DNA of 33,125 nucleotides from Chloroflexota bacterium (GTDB lineage Bacteria > Chloroflexota > Anaerolineae > Anaerolineales > Villigracilaceae), in NCBI GenBank assembly GCA_026390015.1, contig JAPLGS010000135.1, forward strand, positions 1-33,125. The letters are read 5' to 3'. Within the stretch, counting starts at the first letter, position 1. Every line of letters begins with the position of its first letter. A program made the translations under genes and the position numbers. The notes below the pieces were generated by a model. It did not search any database and was not told the origin of the DNA. It worked only from the letters and a program-made list of their open reading frames with translations. Positions 1-8,610 of the stretch are shown here, one piece after another.

Positions 1-98
1 ACAAATACTACCTGACCGACTTCGGGCGCCAGACCGCTGCTATGGCTTTGAAGTTACGCGAGATGGTCGTGATCCCTACCCTCGCTTATGCAGCTTAA
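1..98 (+). CDS. C-terminal fragment of an unidentified protein, cut by the window edge
   Basis: One frame is open from the window edge (first full codon at base 3) to a TAA at 96-98 and gives about 31 residues, including YYLTDFGRQTAA and a final VVIPTLAYAA. The 'YxLTxxGR' pattern followed by a hydrophobic helix resembles the tail of a winged-helix-like fold, but this is too short for assignment. It converges on the cyclase gene that ends at 245. About 145 bases with no clear gene or terminator lie between the two. Whether this is a real gene end or a chance frame depends on sequence outside the window. Confidence 0.4.
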   Translation, partial: KYYLTDFGRQTAAMALKLREMVVIPTLAYAA

Positions 99-244
99 TT
101 TTCTTGCTTTTTGTACAAGCATTTAACTTTCAAGGTACTAATAATATGAGTTGGTTGATATTCAGCCCCGCGCAAATTCCGGAAATGCTCCGTCAACTAT
201 ATGCTTTTTTTAGTGGACACAGTCGTAGATTCTGGAATCCGTTA

Positions 245-2704
245 TTAATGACTCAATGCCAGAGAGGCATTAAAGAATCGTCTGGCTTCCTCGTAGTCTC
301 CAAGTTCGCGGGCATACTCGCCAGCTTTTTCTAAATAATGAACAGCTTTGGGAATGTCGTCAGCAGCCTGCCAGTGGAGGGCTAACTCTGCATAAAGTGG
401 CATGGTGGAAGCGGCTTGCTCAAGCTGTTCTGCGATTGCGCGATGGATTTGACGCCTTTGGGCAAATAGCATAAGAGTGTAGGCAGTTTCGTGTGTCAAC
501 GGATCTTTGAAACTATAAGTTGCTGGCTCGGTCGAACGTTTAATGATCAGATCCAATTCAGCAAGGGTTTGCAAATGTTTCGGCAGATCATCACGGTCGA
601 TCAGCTCCGGATAAATGGCAGACAAGGTGGCGAAAGTGAAAACTTTACCGATCACGCTCGCAACTTTAAGCGTCAACTGCTCGGCCGGCGACAGGCGATC
701 AATGAGTAACACCCGCTCATCTGTACGGCCGAGCAAATTCGCCGATGAAATATTACCCTCGCGCAATTTACGGATCGGACGATAAATTGCAACCGGCTCC
801 GACTTTCCTTTGACCACAATAGGCGGCGGGTACTCGAATTCAAATTGTGTTTGTGTCGCTTGATAAATGGAGTCATTGCATAGAATTCCAGAACCTTGAC
901 CGCTGCCTCCAGCGGCCTGCATCAGACGGGCAGCCAGGTTGGTCTTATCCCCAATCGCGCCATAGGTACGATGGGCAGAACTTCCATAAGTTCCAACCCG
1001 CATTTGACCACGCGTCAACCCGATCTGGATATCAGTGATAAAAGCCAGCGACTTGGGCGGATCAGCGAGCTCCAATGCAGCTGACAGGGCTAGCGCCGCG
1101 TCGTCATGATGAGAAACAGGCGCACCAAAAACAATATAGAGATAATTGCCTTTATCACCAACGATCAATTGAATGAGTGCGCCATCGTAACGCGCAATCA
1201 CCTGATCAACCCATTGTACAAATGTATCGAGTTCTCCCCCTGCGTCGGCTTCAGTATCAAATGCCAGGCTTCCAAATTTTAGAAATAATGCAATGGCCGG
1301 TCTTAGTTCGGATAATAGATCGCTCTTCCCTGCGCGCACCTTTTCAAAAACAGACGGTAACATCCACGGCTTGGCCTGAGTCTCTGAAATGGCATTTTTA
1401 GGCAGGTCAGGCCAGGGAGTTGGAACTACATCCTGCATCAGCCCGGTGACTATGGCAAACTTATGTTCCTCACGCCATTCGGAAATAATAAATTTATCTT
1501 CGATCGAAGTGTAACCAGATGAAGCAACTAAAATTTCACCTTTACGCGCCGAAAGCTCTGTCTCAGCTAAAACGGCCAGTGTGTTCCCAGCCAAGACATC
1601 GATCAGGTGCTGATTTGGATCACCGACCAAAAAACGGCGTGCAGGACCGATAGCTATTGCCACTTTAATCTCCAGGGTAAGGGTTTTCCCGTTAGGCGTC
1701 ATGATTGTTGCAAACTGGCGCATGCCCGCCTGCATAGCCAGAGCACAAGCGATTGCGCGCTCGGCAGAGGTACCTGGTCGTTGAGTTCCCTTTAGGTTGA
1801 TATCATCAAACCAACAAGTGACCGCATCTCCGCTGAAAGTTATGATACTGCCTGCATAGCGATGTACCTCTTCAACTAAAGTAGTATATACACGGTTGAG
1901 ATGACGAATAACTTCCTCGGCGCCGCGATGTAAGCCCAATTCATTTGCCAGAGATTCGGTCAGTATTGTGAAGCCGGATACATCTGCAAACAAGGTCGCG
2001 CCTTGGGCGTACTCAGGCAAGCTTTTTCCCTGAGCCATCGCCTGACGGCGGTCCATGGGGATATAGATGGCAACTGTCTCGGCTTTTGCCATTTGCTTTT
2101 CTTCGATATCTAATTGCAGTTCTTGAAGTTGGCGCTTGAGGCGCTGTTCACGGGCGCGGACTTCCTCTTCCATTCTTCGGAAGACGCGCGCCAACTCGCC
2201 CAGTGCGTCAGTCCGAGCTGCCACCAGTTCGATCATCCCGGCTTGGTATGTGCCTTGTCCGATGGCACTGGCCGCATTGGTTAATTGTTCCACTTGGCGA
2301 AGATATTCGATTTCCTGATCGCGGAATCGTTTTTTAATCAAGCCGGCATCGATACGGGCCTGCAACAATACTGGTTCAAAGGGCTTGGGGAGGTAATCTT
2401 CCGCGCCTTGCTTGATCCCCTTTACAATGCTTTGCAGATCGTTATTGGCTGAAATGATGATGACAGGAATATCGCGCGTGGAGGGGGACGCCTTTAAACG
2501 TGATAAAACTTCGAAGCCATCCATAATGGGCATCATAATATCGAGCAATATAAGGTCAGGAGATTCGGCTTGCACCAGATCCAGCGCTTCCTGTCCATTG
2601 CTGGCGGAGATGGTTTCGTAATTTAACTCTTCCAATTCCTGTTCAAGATAATCGACATTATAGGGTTCGTCATCTACGATAAGTATCTTTGCACGTTCGT
2701 TCAT
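245..2704 (-). CDS. Response-regulator/class III nucleotidyl cyclase protein lacking its ATPase module
   Basis: Cytosolic 819-residue signalling protein. Visible domains in order are: a receiver domain (about 1-125; acidic pair D11/D12, phospho-acceptor D55 in LILLDIMMP, K107); a HAMP-like/coiled-coil linker (about 140-205, with ELARVFRRMEEEVRAREQ); a first class III cyclase domain (about 232-420; metal aspartates expected at D241 in FADVSGFT and D293 in SGDAV); and a second, degenerate cyclase half (about 468-645; 'FLKFGSLAFD' lacks the first metal Asp). This matches the paired catalytic halves of soluble adenylate cyclases. In that family a P-loop AAA/NB-ARC ATPase and many TPRs normally follow. 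Here LLGRTDER (658-665), the usual start of the ATPase, runs almost directly into LSPAEQLTLKVASVIG (671-686), its usual end, and only about one TPR remains before the stop. No Walker A is present. A plausible ribosome site (GGAG) precedes the ATG. It is the last gene of the kinase operon, separated from the receiver gene by a MITE-like insertion. Cyclase activity is inferred, not shown. Confidence 0.85.
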   Translation of the reverse strand: MNERAKILIVDDEPYNVDYLEQELEELNYETISASNGQEALDLVQAESPDLILLDIMMPIMDGFEVLSRLKASPSTRDIPVIIISANNDLQSIVKGIKQGAEDYLPKPFEPVLLQARIDAGLIKKRFRDQEIEYLRQVEQLTNAASAIGQGTYQAGMIELVAARTDALGELARVFRRMEEEVRAREQRLKRQLQELQLDIEEKQMAKAETVAIYIPMDRRQAMAQGKSLPEYAQGATLFADVSGFTILTESLANELGLHRGAEEVIRHLNRVYTTLVEEVHRYAGSIITFSGDAVTCWFDDINLKGTQRPGTSAERAIACALAMQAGMRQFATIMTPNGKTLTLEIKVAIAIGPARRFLVGDPNQHLIDVLAGNTLAVLAETELSARKGEILVASSGYTSIEDKFIISEWREEHKFAIVTGLMQDVVPTPWPDLPKNAISETQAKPWMLPSVFEKVRAGKSDLLSELRPAIALFLKFGSLAFDTEADAGGELDTFVQWVDQVIARYDGALIQLIVGDKGNYLYIVFGAPVSHHDDAALALSAALELADPPKSLAFITDIQIGLTRGQMRVGTYGSSAHRTYGAIGDKTNLAARLMQAAGGSGQGSGILCNDSIYQATQTQFEFEYPPPIVVKGKSEPVAIYRPIRKLREGNISSANLLGRTDERVLLIDRLSPAEQLTLKVASVIGKVFTFATLSAIYPELIDRDDLPKHLQTLAELDLIIKRSTEPATYSFKDPLTHETAYTLMLFAQRRQIHRAIAEQLEQAASTMPLYAELALHWQAADDIPKAVHYLEKAGEYARELGDYEEARRFFNASLALSH

Positions 2705-2730
2705 CTTCCAACTCCGGAATTACACTAAAG

Positions 2731-2852
2731 AGTCCGCTGCAAAAACCAGTTCTGCCACAGCCCACAGGGTAATAAGCACACAGAGAAAACAAGAGAAAAA
2801 AATTCAAAAACTCTGTGCCTTCTGTGGCTAAATGATCTTTTTGCAGTAGAGT
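2731..2852 (-). repeat. MITE-like element, copy 1 (122 bp)
   Basis: Read on the minus strand it starts ACTCTACTGCAAAAA and ends TTTTTGCAGCGGACT, an imperfect 15-bp terminal inverted repeat (12 of 15). It is flanked by a perfect 8-bp direct repeat, CACTAAAG, at 2723-2730 and 2853-2860, as expected for a target-site duplication. A near-identical element lies at 10490-10610 in the opposite orientation, with four substitutions and one single-base indel by my alignment. No ORF of note lies inside. It inserted two bases after the stop codon of the receiver gene at 2863 and ahead of the cyclase gene, so it now forms the spacer of this operon and may fold in the mRNA. Confidence 0.85.
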
Positions 2853-2862
2853 CACTAAAGGA

Positions 2863-3222
2863 TTACCGCAAATACTCTTTTAATTTTTTGAACAACTCTT
2901 CGTCATTGATCGGCTTGGTCAGGTAGTCATTACAGCCTGCCGCTTTTGCCATTTGTTCATGTGTGCTCATAGCGTGCGCCGATAGCCCAATGATCGGTAT
3001 GGACTTAAGCGCATCATTCGTACGGATGCGGCGCGTGGCTTCGTAGCCGTCTATGACTGGCAGGTTGATATCCATTAAGATCAGATCTGGCAGATGCTGG
3101 ATCGCCATCGCCACACCTTCTTCCCCATCATGGGCAACTACCAGGTTATGATCATCTTCGAGCAGTTGGGTAAGCAAGTCAATGTTTAGTTCGGTATCGT
3201 CTACGATTAAAATAGTTTTCAT
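2863..3222 (-). CDS. Single-domain response regulator (DivK/CheY-like)
   Basis: A stand-alone receiver domain of 119 residues with no output domain. MKTILIVDD supplies the acidic pair D8/D9, LPDLILMDINLPVIDG the phospho-acceptor D51, and YLTKPI the conserved K103. The ATG at 3222 is preferred over an upstream in-frame start because AGGAG (3232-3236 on the minus strand) stands just ahead of it. It lies 150 bases downstream of the four-GAF histidine kinase on the same strand, so it is the probable phosphotransfer partner of that kinase, perhaps as a shuttle to the REC domain of the cyclase protein that follows. That wiring is inferred from gene order. Overlaying a lost kinase-linked receiver (remnant at 3249-3407), it may have taken over that role. 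Confidence 0.9.
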   Translation of the reverse strand: MKTILIVDDTELNIDLLTQLLEDDHNLVVAHDGEEGVAMAIQHLPDLILMDINLPVIDGYEATRRIRTNDALKSIPIIGLSAHAMSTHEQMAKAAGCNDYLTKPINDEELFKKLKEYLR

Positions 3223-3248
3223 TTGGAAAATCTCCTTTGGGTAAACGT

Positions 3249-3407
3249 TCAAAGGTTCAACGCATTGCCGATCTCTTGCACGAAATTCTCGCCATCAAAG
3301 CCCTGCTTCTTCATTACAAAAGTGACACTTTCCTTTAGGCGTGTGGATTCTTCATCGGTCAATTCCTTGGTGCTAATGACGAGGCTCGGCAGGCGAAGTT
3401 GATGTAT
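3249..3407 (-). pseudogene. Remnant of a receiver-domain C-terminus, out of frame with the kinase
   Basis: Directly behind the kinase, one base-frame away, the minus strand reads [20 protein letters not shown] and on through VTFVMKKQGFDGENFVQEIG to a TGA at 3249-3251. '[14 protein letters not shown]' followed by a 'KKQGFDGENF' helix corresponds to the last strand and helix of receiver domains that end hybrid kinases (the usual form is P-x-V-x-x-T-A-K-x-L-T-x-E-E). The first part overlaps the last codons of the kinase frame. There is no start codon or ribosome site of its own. The simplest reading is that the kinase once carried a C-terminal receiver and that an out-of-frame deletion removed most of it. 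Confidence 0.6.
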
Positions 3408-6378
3408 TTTTTTCATCCACATAATGAATTGGCAATGTGAGCGTGAATGTTGAACCTACATCGGGCGTGCTCGTGACGGTTAAGTCTCCTCCCAAAAGAT
3501 GGGCGAGGTTTCTGCTAATGGCGAGACCCAAACCCGTGCCGCCGTATTGACGCGTGGTGCTGGTATCGGCTTGTTGGAATTCTTCAAAGATGCGGCCAAG
3601 TGATTCCTCGGTCATGCCGATGCCGCTATCGCTGACATCGACTATGAACAGGGCATCTGAGTGACAGACATTCATGCGGATGCTGCCCGCGTGTGTGAAC
3701 TTCGCGGCGTTGCTCAATAAATTGAGAATGATCTGCTTGATCTTATCCTGATCGGAATGCACTATGGGAATATCGGGATCTAAATTCTTTTCAAGAGTTA
3801 CATTTGGTTTGATCAACGGCGCGGCAACATTCGCGCATTGATCGGCAAGTATATTGATGTTGAAATTGGAGGCTTGCACATCCATGCGGCCCGCTTCGAT
3901 CTTGGCAATATCTAATACAGTGTTGATCAGACTCAGTAAATGCTCACCGCTGGATAACACTTTATCAAGATTATCCGTTTGTTTTTCAGGAAGCACACCT
4001 TCCGCCTTCTTGCGGACAATTCTAGTGAAGCCGATGATGGCGTTGAGCGGTGTACGCAGTTCGTGACTCATGTTGGCAAGAAAGGCGCTCTTGGCATTGT
4101 TTGCAGTCTCAGCGGCGGCGCGAGATTCCTGCGCTTCGTTGAGCAATTTCGCAGTATGGAGAGCGGCGCCCGCATTAGCAGCGATGGTGGTAAGCAGGCG
4201 CAGAGAATCTTCGTTGAACACGCCTTCTGCGGTTGTGTTTTGCACACTCAAGACACCGATCGTCTCTTTGCCTGCTTTGATCGGCACGCCGATATACGAT
4301 AATGACTCCTTGCCTATCCGCGTCACGCCAAGTTCTTTACTGCGCTCGTTCAGGTTCCTGTTGATGATCAACGATTCGCCGGTCTGCATGATCCTGCCTG
4401 TATGCCCTTCCCCGATTTTAAGCGTGGTAAAAGACTCTCCCACTTGATACGGGAAATGGATCAGATTGGTCCGCGGATCGAGCAGCGCCACATAGACAAT
4501 ATCTGCATTAAAGATCTCGCGCATCTGACGCCCGATAAGCTGGATCGTGCTATCGAGTTCAGTTTCCGCTACGAGCGCCTGACTAACCTTACTGATGGCG
4601 GCCAGTTCCGCAGCACGGTCTTCGGTCTCTTTGAGCAGGCGCTGGGTCTCATCAAAGAGACGCGCATTTTCGATGGCAACCCCCATGTTGGTGGATAATG
4701 TTTGCAAGAGACGCAGGTTATCTTCATTGAACGCGTTAGGTTTATTACTTTGAACATCCACCACACCCAACACCCGGTCACCAACCATGATCGGCACACC
4801 CATGTAAGACTGTGAGTCTTCAGTATTTATCGGCGCGGTGACATAGGATGCCGCCCCATTTTCATCCATTTCCTGTGCTGAGTTCAATAAAAGCGGACTG
4901 CGGCTAAGGATGATCTTTGAGGTCAATCCTTCTCCCAATTCCCACGGCGGTTCGTTCTCAAAATATTGACCGCTATAACTGTATACCAAATTAACCAGAT
5001 TCGTTTTTGGATCGTATAACAAAACGTCCGCGATCTCCGCCTTAAAAATATCGCGGACTTTATCGCCCACATTATAGGTAACAGTCCTGACATCTAATTT
5101 TCTGGTCATTGCTTCACCAACACTGTTAAGGATGGCCAATTCCGCATTGCGTGATTCAGTCTCTTTGAGCAGGCGCTGAGTCTCGTTGAAAAGACGCGCG
5201 TTTTCAAGCGCCACGCTCATGGCAGAAACAACAGTCTGCAATAAACGCACGTTCGAATGATTGAAAGCATTCTCTATCTCGTAGTTGCTAATGCTGACCA
5301 TGCCCAGAATGCGCTCCCCGACGATGATCGGTACCGCCATAAGGGATTTCTCCATCTGAGTGCCCGACAGCGTGAACGATTCGAGATCTGCCATACGTTC
5401 GGCTAATTTTTCATTGATCACCAGGGGTTGGCGTGTTGTGAAAACATGCTTCGAAATACCCTGCAAAGGAGATGGAGGAATTGTCATTTTCTCTCCGTGC
5501 TCCCGCATGTATAGGTAAAATACCTGATTGCTCTCGGGTGAAAATAAACGGATATCAATATCGAGGCTATTCATCACCTCGCTTAATTTATCACCGACCA
5601 ATTCGTAGATGGCTTCCATATCCAACTTGGAAGCCAACCCTGCCTGTACGCTGTTGATGATGGCAAGTTCGGCGGCGCGGTCTTCGGTGATCTTAAGCAG
5701 GCGTTGAGTCTCGTCAAAGAGACGCGCATTCTCGAGCGCCACACTCATGCTATTGGCGAGGGTCTCTAAAAGACGCACATCCGATTCGGGGAAAGCGTGC
5801 TCACGTTCAAAAGACTGCAGGGATATCACGCCCAACACATTTTCACCGGCGATAATCGGAACATATACCAACGATAAGGGGTCTTCGTCGCCTGCCATGG
5901 TATATGACCCCACCTCAGCACTGCGACGTTCCATATCCTCATTGACGACGATCGTTTGACGTTTGCGAATCGCTTCGCCTGAGAACGCACCAAGCTCCCC
6001 CTCAGGTAGATCACGGTATTTTATTCCGCGGTTAATCGCGTAAGGGAATGAAGTACGGTTTGTTGCCGGATTGTATATTCCGATTAAAAGAATGTTGGGA
6101 TTGAAAATCTCATACAGTTTATCGCCAACAAGGTCAATGATACCGGTGAAATCCAGCTTGGACACCAGTCCCATCTGAACACTATTGAGGATGGCAAGTT
6201 CATTTTCCCGTTGCGCTAATTGTTGTTCAACCAGCTGCAATTTATTCTTAGCTAAAGCAGATTTTCTTCCGCCGATAATTTTCTTGACAGGTGCAGAAGA
6301 TGGCTTTGGTTTGACTTTTATTGATTCTTTACTCTTAGGTTTAACAGTCTTAATTACGGTTGATGACTTTTTTGTCAT
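3373..6378 (-). CDS. Sensor histidine kinase with four tandem GAF domains
   Basis: A 1001-residue, probably soluble sensor kinase; no membrane segment is visible. A basic Lys-rich N-terminus (1-45) leads through a coiled coil to four GAF domains (about 60-220, 238-395, 414-575 and 594-745). These are joined by near-identical helices of the type [13 protein letters not shown], so the array looks like repeated duplication of one ~178-residue unit. HisKA follows with [12 protein letters not shown] (H772), then HATPase_c with N886/N890 (NLLSN), DSGIGM (917-922) and [10 protein letters not shown] (946 onwards), so all catalytic boxes are intact. The ATG at 6378 is chosen because AAGGAG precedes it. 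A longer frame to 6423 exists but lacks a good ribosome site. It ends with an aberrant tail ([14 protein letters not shown]) where a receiver domain seems to have been lost. First gene of an operon with the DivK-like receiver and REC-cyclase. The GAF ligands are unknown. Confidence 0.92.
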   Translation of the reverse strand: MTKKSSTVIKTVKPKSKESIKVKPKPSSAPVKKIIGGRKSALAKNKLQLVEQQLAQRENELAILNSVQMGLVSKLDFTGIIDLVGDKLYEIFNPNILLIGIYNPATNRTSFPYAINRGIKYRDLPEGELGAFSGEAIRKRQTIVVNEDMERRSAEVGSYTMAGDEDPLSLVYVPIIAGENVLGVISLQSFEREHAFPESDVRLLETLANSMSVALENARLFDETQRLLKITEDRAAELAIINSVQAGLASKLDMEAIYELVGDKLSEVMNSLDIDIRLFSPESNQVFYLYMREHGEKMTIPPSPLQGISKHVFTTRQPLVINEKLAERMADLESFTLSGTQMEKSLMAVPIIVGERILGMVSISNYEIENAFNHSNVRLLQTVVSAMSVALENARLFNETQRLLKETESRNAELAILNSVGEAMTRKLDVRTVTYNVGDKVRDIFKAEIADVLLYDPKTNLVNLVYSYSGQYFENEPPWELGEGLTSKIILSRSPLLLNSAQEMDENGAASYVTAPINTEDSQSYMGVPIMVGDRVLGVVDVQSNKPNAFNEDNLRLLQTLSTNMGVAIENARLFDETQRLLKETEDRAAELAAISKVSQALVAETELDSTIQLIGRQMREIFNADIVYVALLDPRTNLIHFPYQVGESFTTLKIGEGHTGRIMQTGESLIINRNLNERSKELGVTRIGKESLSYIGVPIKAGKETIGVLSVQNTTAEGVFNEDSLRLLTTIAANAGAALHTAKLLNEAQESRAAAETANNAKSAFLANMSHELRTPLNAIIGFTRIVRKKAEGVLPEKQTDNLDKVLSSGEHLLSLINTVLDIAKIEAGRMDVQASNFNINILADQCANVAAPLIKPNVTLEKNLDPDIPIVHSDQDKIKQIILNLLSNAAKFTHAGSIRMNVCHSDALFIVDVSDSGIGMTEESLGRIFEEFQQADTSTTRQYGGTGLGLAISRNLAHLLGGDLTVTSTPDVGSTFTLTLPIHYVDEKNTSTSPAEPRH

Positions 6379-6488
6379 AGCCGCTCTCCTTTTTAACGAA
6401 GGCAATTGCATTATGTCAATCAAAGCAGATATTCATGCAAAAGCTGGTTCTTAATGTAGTTTACTTTATAACCCAGATGATTACAACC

Positions 6489-6516
6489 TTATTAGTACAC
6501 TTAGAGTGCATATCAA
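6489..6516 (-). promoter_or_regulatory. Possible promoter of the kinase-receiver-cyclase operon
   Basis: On the minus strand TTGATA (6511-6516) and TAATAA (6489-6494) are 16 bases apart, an acceptable sigma-70-like pair about 110 bases ahead of the kinase start. A small inverted repeat CACT-TAG-AGTG (6498-6508) lies in the spacer and could be a regulator site. Both boxes deviate from consensus, so this is a weak call. Confidence 0.3.
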
Positions 6517-6565
6517 GAAAATCGCCTGACATTCCCCACATGAAGGGGTCGGCAGGCCTGTAGAT

Positions 6566-6606
6566 AAAAATGTACGCCACGCCACCCAAATGGCGGAGCG
6601 GCATAC
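6566..6606 (-). terminator. Rho-independent terminator-like hairpin behind the lipoprotein gene
   Basis: On the minus strand the sequence pairs GTATGCC...CGCCA with TGGCG...GGCGTAC across a TTTGGG loop, with a small bulge in the 5' arm, followed by ATTTTT. It lies about 140 bases after the stop of the gene at 6748, in the right orientation to end that transcript before the kinase promoter. Confidence 0.6.
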
Positions 6607-6747
6607 ATTCGATCATTCAACTTAAGACTTACTCAAGACAAAAATCGGAAACCTCTCCTCACGGCCTCCACGAGGGAGCATACCAATCATATTCAGTGGA
6701 TAAACCCGGCGCTTCCAATATCTTCTTTCGCATTGAGGCAAGATCGA

Positions 6748-8403
6748 TCAAAAATAAATGGCCGCCGCACCATTGGAAAAACTGCTGTAATAATTAAATG
6801 CGATAAATTTACTGTCGGGTGACCAGACGAGCGGATATAAACTTCCCCCTGTAAAGGTGGCCAGCGTTACAGCATTCGCACCATCAGGCTCCATCACCTT
6901 CAACAAATGAATTTGACTGGAGTAATCATACTCATCATACGCGAGCAAACTTGCATCAGGTGAAGCAACAAATGGGGATTTCGTTAACAACGTTTCGAAC
7001 ATCGGGCGCGCCTGTCCATTGGCGGCGCGTACTAAATAAATGGAGCCTTCATGGCCAGGCAACGCCGACCTCATGATCACATTTTCCGTATACCAGCCAT
7101 CCATTATATAAGGACGCCCTTCCAGGGGCATGCTTGCTGATATTCTTTTCAACTCCGTACCGTTCGGATGAACCACATATACATCTTCCCCACCCAGCCC
7201 ATCCTGTGTACGAAACGCGATCCATTGACCATCACGCGACCAAAATGGCGGGTCAATATAAGGGAACTCGGCGAGTGAAGTCCATTTTTTTGTAGAAGCA
7301 TCAAACAGCCATAATTTTGTCGGCGTGCCTTTTGAGTTATCTGAATAAGCAAATGCGGCATATTTTCCATCAGGCGACCAGCTCAATGCGCTGATCGTAA
7401 AGTTAAAAGCAAACGGAACTTCGATCTTTTCCAAGGGCGGGCATTTCGCGCCGTCAACCACACACATACCCGACACGCGCACCAATTGAATGGATTGACC
7501 CGCTTGCCCTTGCCGCGGCTGTAAAAAGAAATACAACTCCCCCGCTTCCTGTGCGGTCATTGGGCTGGATTCTGTAACAACAGGCACGCCCCCAACTGGA
7601 ACAGACGCCAACTCCTGCGACAGATCAGCCGGTGCAGCAAATAAAGATGGGGCAAGAGTCTGATCATAGCTGATCTGATTTACCACTCGCTCTCCCTGCA
7701 AGGTACCGTTTCCATCTTTTCCAAATTCCTGTAATTTCAAGATGACTGCCGTTCTTGTATCAAGCCACATCCTCCATGAAAGGAAAGAATTCGCGCTGAA
7801 CATCCACTCAACAACCAGAGTTTCGCGCCCAGCGATAGAAGCCATTTCCACAGGTTTGAAAACTCCCTTATTTTGAGCATAATCAGAAGGGAAGGCAAGC
7901 TGGGAAAGTGGCGTGCCGATCTGCGCCCAAATTGGATTTGGATAAGCCTCTCCTTCAACAACTGGCGGAATATATTGACCGATACGCGCGAAATCAGGAT
8001 ATAAAGAAGTTTCCACCTGCCCCGAATTGTTGTTTGTATAAATATTTATGCTGTCGCTGATCTTCGATAATTTTTCGGCACTATTGGTCACGCCGGTCAA
8101 ATCAATTTTAAATCTGCTGTTGAGAGGGTCGAGCAACACCTGTTCCGAATATATTTGTATTGTGCCGTCAGATGAATACGAGGTAATATCCCCGTTCATT
8201 TGGATGGTCTGCCATCTGGCCGCGCTCTCAAGCATGGCGAGCTGGATCTGCCCGGAGGTGGAATCAACTGTCAGATTTAATGGAGCAAGACCGGGTGCGG
8301 TACTGATCGGTGTTATTGAATCAAAATATGAAGCAGGAGTTGGAGCTGCCAGCGGGGCACAAGCAGTCATAAAAATCAATGTCAGGATCAAAAAATTTTT
8401 CAT
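6748..8403 (-). CDS. Exported lipoprotein with PD40/TolB-like beta-propeller repeats
   Basis: A 551-residue predicted lipoprotein. MKNFLILTLIFMTACAPLAA is a short signal peptide with a lipobox ending in the modified Cys (MTAC, C15), followed by a Pro/Thr-rich spacer. Residues to about 300 form a beta-rich region of uncertain family. It speaks of averaged membrane-lipoprotein folds (an IQLAMLESAARWQTIQMNGD start) but I cannot name it firmly. From about 330, repeats of the form LSWSPDGKYAAFAY, PFWSRDGQWIAFRT and LVWSPDSKFIAFNY mark a WD40-like/PD40 propeller as in TolB and S9 peptidase N-domains. No peptidase domain follows; the protein ends in AAIYF. The ATG at 8403 has GAGGAG six bases upstream and restores the lipobox spacing. 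It probably acts on the outer face of the membrane, binding protein or polysaccharide. It stands alone between two terminator-like hairpins. Confidence 0.8.
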   Translation of the reverse strand: MKNFLILTLIFMTACAPLAAPTPASYFDSITPISTAPGLAPLNLTVDSTSGQIQLAMLESAARWQTIQMNGDITSYSSDGTIQIYSEQVLLDPLNSRFKIDLTGVTNSAEKLSKISDSINIYTNNNSGQVETSLYPDFARIGQYIPPVVEGEAYPNPIWAQIGTPLSQLAFPSDYAQNKGVFKPVEMASIAGRETLVVEWMFSANSFLSWRMWLDTRTAVILKLQEFGKDGNGTLQGERVVNQISYDQTLAPSLFAAPADLSQELASVPVGGVPVVTESSPMTAQEAGELYFFLQPRQGQAGQSIQLVRVSGMCVVDGAKCPPLEKIEVPFAFNFTISALSWSPDGKYAAFAYSDNSKGTPTKLWLFDASTKKWTSLAEFPYIDPPFWSRDGQWIAFRTQDGLGGEDVYVVHPNGTELKRISASMPLEGRPYIMDGWYTENVIMRSALPGHEGSIYLVRAANGQARPMFETLLTKSPFVASPDASLLAYDEYDYSSQIHLLKVMEPDGANAVTLATFTGGSLYPLVWSPDSKFIAFNYYSSFSNGAAAIYF

Positions 8404-8460
8404 AGAATCTCCTCGCTTGGATAGAATCAGCAAACCGATTTACAGACGACCGCGTAAATT

Positions 8461-8496
8461 AACAGTTCCTGTTGTCAAAAGACAACAGGAACTGTT
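8461..8496. terminator. Perfect 16-bp hairpin, likely terminator (possibly bidirectional)
   Basis: The arms 8461-8476 and 8481-8496 are perfect inverted repeats (AACAGTTCCTGTTGTC and its complement) around an AAAA loop. A T-rich run (TTTA then ATTTTC) follows on the plus strand, and TTAATTTA follows on the minus strand. Gene orientation favours a role in ending the minus-strand transcript of the secreted protein at 8611. The rest of the 8404-8610 gap shows nothing convincing. Confidence 0.7.
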
Positions 8497-8610
8497 TTTA
8501 ATTTTCTAAATTAAAACTGAAGTAATTTGCGCTTTTGTTGCCAGCGTTCAAACAGCGCCAATTCAGCAGCAACCAACCTGATGTTGGATCGTTGTGCCGA
8601 GCGGATGGAA

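Larger units (their letters stand above)
6379..6747. other. Intergenic region between the kinase and the lipoprotein gene
   Basis: No gene is supported in these 369 bases. They hold a possible kinase promoter (6489-6516), a weaker imperfect hairpin at 6524-6557 (GCCTG...CAGGC outside, CCCC/GGGG inside) and a stronger terminator-like hairpin at 6566-6606 for the lipoprotein gene. On the minus strand both hairpins are followed by T-rich bases, so they could act in series. The remaining part, 6607-6747, shows nothing I can name. Confidence 0.6.
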
